From Acidobacteriota bacterium (GTDB lineage Bacteria > Acidobacteriota > Terriglobia > Terriglobales > Acidobacteriaceae), in the NCBI GenBank assembly GCA_003225655.1, contig QIAW01000335.1, forward strand, positions 12,239 to 20,996: 8,758 nucleotides of DNA, written 5' to 3'. The translations under genes and the position numbers were made by a program. Below the pieces are notes generated by a model. It had not been told where the DNA came from and did no database searches. It saw only the letters and a program-made list of their open reading frames with translations. Positions 7,304-8,758 of the stretch are shown here, piece by piece. Each line of letters starts with the position of its first letter. Position 1 is the stretch's first letter.

Positions 7304-7340
7304 GAAGGGTCTTAACGTTTGGAAACTTTAACGAAGGGTC
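7304..7340. repeat. 20-bp inverted repeat bracketed by 8-bp direct repeats, in the leader of the 576-aa gene
   Basis: TTAACGTTTGGAAACTTTAA (7312-7331) reads as TTAAnGTTT-nn-AAACnTTAA, matching its own reverse complement at 16 of 20 positions. GAAGGGTC lies directly on its left (7304-7311) and again one base to its right (7333-7340). The element falls between the predicted transcription start (near 7345) and the Shine-Dalgarno, where a repressor would block transcription. A dimeric DNA-binding protein is the simplest reader. The symmetry is seen directly; the operator role is inferred. Confidence 0.5.
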
Positions 7341-7351
7341 GTTGGAGGGCA

Positions 7352-7379
7352 AGTATAGGGAGCTCTGGTTTTCAGTCAA
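7352..7379 (-). promoter_or_regulatory. Sigma-70-type promoter for the 576-aa exported protein
   Basis: On the minus strand TTGACT (7379-7374) is separated by 16 bases from TATACT (7357-7352). Both hexamers match the consensus at five of six positions. Transcription would start near 7345, giving a leader of about 70 bases that carries the inverted repeat and the Shine-Dalgarno before the ATG at 7273. Confidence 0.68.
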
Positions 7380-7496
7380 CGCAAGAAAATTGAACGGTCT
7401 GTTTAGTTTCGCTAATTTTCTAAGGTTCTCTCCTGGGACCGAAAAGGGAATATGAACTCCGGCAAGCGTTTGCGGCACTTCTGACTTGGCCCATGA

Positions 7497-7757
7497 AGAC
7501 TTAGGCCGTGTGCTCTTCACAATCCGGTTTTTGTGTTCGAAGGGACGGAGCGCCCAGGCAATCTGGACTCCCTGCAGGCAATGGCGCGGAACTCCTCCAA
7601 TCCGGCGCTTCATTTTTATCCCGTGAAAGGCGCCACTCATTTCAGCATCCTTGCTCCCATGACCCGTCTGCATGCAACCAAAATTCTCAGCGACGACGGC
7701 CCGGCGAGCAACATTGCCTTGAATGAGAGTGAACTGGCCAATCTGGTCACAAAATAA
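7497..7757 (+). pseudogene. C-terminal remnant of an alpha/beta-hydrolase (prolyl-oligopeptidase-like) gene
   Basis: An open frame of 86 codons ends at TAA 7755-7757. Its translation NPVFVFEGTERPGN, then HFYPVKGATHFSILAP and TRLHATKILSD, resembles the last strands and helix of alpha/beta-hydrolase-fold peptidases or esterases. There the acidic residue follows a VFVFEG-type strand and the catalytic histidine sits in a G-A-x-H-F-S turn. The nucleophile serine, oxyanion region and everything N-terminal are absent. The frame is closed by a TGA at 7494-7496, and the sequence to its left carries the promoter of the minus-strand gene instead of coding sequence. No good start with a Shine-Dalgarno exists; GTG at 7533 is the first usable codon. 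It most likely survives from a gene truncated by deletion or rearrangement. Translation of the fragment as a small protein is possible but unlikely. Confidence 0.6.
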
Positions 7758-7809
7758 TCGGCGGACTTCACGGCTCACAAGGCTTTACAACTCTCGTCTG
7801 TGCATCAGC

Positions 7810-7841
7810 TTGACATTCCGTGCCGGCAAGCATGCAATACT
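7810..7841 (+). promoter_or_regulatory. Possible promoter for the GH28 gene
   Basis: TTGACA (7810-7815) is a perfect -35 hexamer. AATACT (7836-7841), preceded by TG and one base as in an extended -10, lies 20 bases on, longer than the usual 16-18. It sits 58 bases before the ATG, a suitable place, but the spacing makes it uncertain. Confidence 0.35.
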
Positions 7842-7898
7842 CAGGAATCACCGCTCCATGCACCTGTTTCAACCAGTAAAAAAATAAAAAGGACAACC

Positions 7899-8758
7899 AT
7901 GACCGATTCAAACGATCCATCCTTATCCCGCCGCAAGTGGCTGGGCCTGGCGGCTGGGGCCTCGCTCGGCGCCGGCTTGCTGGCGCTCACGCAAGCTGCC
8001 GAAGCACAGGAAACGAAATCATCCGCGAAGCATGCGGCTACTGTTACGCAGGCGCATCCGGCAACCGACCACAATCTCGGCGCGCGCACTTATAACATCC
8101 GCGACTTTGGCGCCAAGGGCGACGGCGCCACGCTCGACACCGCCGCGGTGCAGGCGGCGATTGACGCATGTAATAAGGACCAGGGGGGCACGGTGCTGGT
8201 GCCCGCGGGTGTCTTCCTGATCGGCACCATCGAGATGAAGAGCAATGTCACGCTGCACATAGCGGCCGCAGGCAAGCTGCTGGGCTCGGCCGATGGCAAG
8301 CAGTATCGCGCCGCCGACGCCATCCCGCTCAGCGGAGACTCTACCCTCGGCGACGGCAACATTGGCCTGATCTTCGCAGTCAAGGCCGAGAACGTCACCA
8401 TCGAAGGCCCGGGCATGATTGACGGCCAGGGCGCGCAGTTTCGCAGCCCCACGCGCGGCGTGCCGCCGTCTTCGGGCCGTGGCGGCAACAATCGTCCGTA
8501 TCATCTTCTGTTTCATCAATGCAAGAACCTCACGGTGCGTGACATCTTTCTGTTCCAGTGCGCTTATCACTCGGTGCGCGTCATCCAGTCGAGTTATGTG
8601 AAGCTCGATGGCATCCGCATCTACAACCGCGTAAACCACAATAATGATGGCTTTCACTTCATCAGTGCCCAGCATGTGCACCTGAGCAACTGCACCGTCG
8701 AATGCCAGGATGATGCCTGCGCCCTCTTTGGAAGCTGCAAATTCATCACCGTTACCAA
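7899..8758 (+). CDS. Tat-exported glycoside hydrolase family 28 (polygalacturonase-like) enzyme, N-terminal part; runs off the right edge
   Basis: GH28 enzymes hydrolyse alpha-linked galacturonan backbones of pectin and related polymers by inversion on a right-handed parallel beta-helix. The visible 286 residues begin with a twin-arginine signal, SRRKWLGLA (10-18), a hydrophobic stretch to about 30, and AEAQ near 34-37, so the folded enzyme is likely exported by Tat. The pectate-lyase-superfamily entry follows: YNIRDFGAKGDG (65-76), then TAAVQAAIDAC and GGTVLVPAGVF. GPGMIDGQG (170-178) is a typical GH28 turn. The catalytic-region motifs are N-N-D at 248-250 (family pattern N-T-D) and Q-D-D at 270-272 (family pattern G/Q-D-D). 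The later G-H-G and R-I-K motifs are beyond the window. ATG at 7899 follows AAGGA with five bases between. The exact substrate cannot be set from this part; rhamnogalacturonan or an oligogalacturonide is possible. Confidence 0.88.
   Translation, partial: MTDSNDPSLSRRKWLGLAAGASLGAGLLALTQAAEAQETKSSAKHAATVTQAHPATDHNLGARTYNIRDFGAKGDGATLDTAAVQAAIDACNKDQGGTVLVPAGVFLIGTIEMKSNVTLHIAAAGKLLGSADGKQYRAADAIPLSGDSTLGDGNIGLIFAVKAENVTIEGPGMIDGQGAQFRSPTRGVPPSSGRGGNNRPYHLLFHQCKNLTVRDIFLFQCAYHSVRVIQSSYVKLDGIRIYNRVNHNNDGFHFISAQHVHLSNCTVECQDDACALFGSCKFITVT

Noticed and set aside
7074..7778. A 234-codon open frame on the minus strand spanning the spacer and the start of the 576-aa gene.
   Set aside because: It overlaps the promoter, the Shine-Dalgarno and the signal peptide of the 576-aa gene in another frame. 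It shows no domain or signal, and it opposes the hydrolase remnant, whose translation is recognisable.
8019..8681. A 220-codon minus-strand frame opposite the GH28 gene.
   Set aside because: It is an antisense shadow in a G+C-rich gene; the plus-strand translation has a Tat signal and GH28 motifs.

Overview
The window comes from a bacterial chromosome with moderately high G+C. Soil Acidobacteriota (Terriglobia, Koribacter-like) is the best guess, based on the style of GltB and ribosomal protein S1, the many exported proteins of unknown function, and a Tat-exported family 28 glycoside hydrolase. This is an inference from protein character; there is no rRNA or other decisive marker.

Layout: four genes lie on the minus strand. 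From left to right on the plus-strand map they are gltB (glutamate synthase large subunit, N-terminal 951 residues, running off the left edge), a small exported four-cysteine protein, rpsA (ribosomal protein S1), and a 576-residue exported protein of unknown function. On the plus strand, to the right, are the 3' remnant of an alpha/beta-hydrolase gene and then the first 286 codons of a Tat-exported GH28 (polygalacturonase-like) enzyme that runs off the right edge.

The genes do not form one pathway. gltB (ammonia assimilation) and rpsA (translation) are housekeeping genes. The small exported protein starts only 36 bases after the rpsA stop and may be read through from it. The 576-aa gene is self-contained: it has a near-consensus sigma-70-type promoter, a strong Shine-Dalgarno sequence, an operator-like inverted repeat in its leader, and a hairpin just after its stop. 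The GH28 gene fits the plant-polysaccharide-degrading lifestyle common in soil Acidobacteriota.

Most worth a second look are: (1) the 576-aa exported protein, which pairs a jelly-roll-like N-terminal domain with an uncharacterised cysteine-containing C-terminal domain; (2) the 20-bp inverted repeat bracketed by 8-bp direct repeats between its promoter and start codon; (3) a terminator-like hairpin with a T5 tract in the gltB leader, which suggests attenuation; and (4) the hydrolase remnant. I found no CRISPR array, tRNA, rRNA, insertion sequence or phage gene, and no multi-gene system that I can defend as new.
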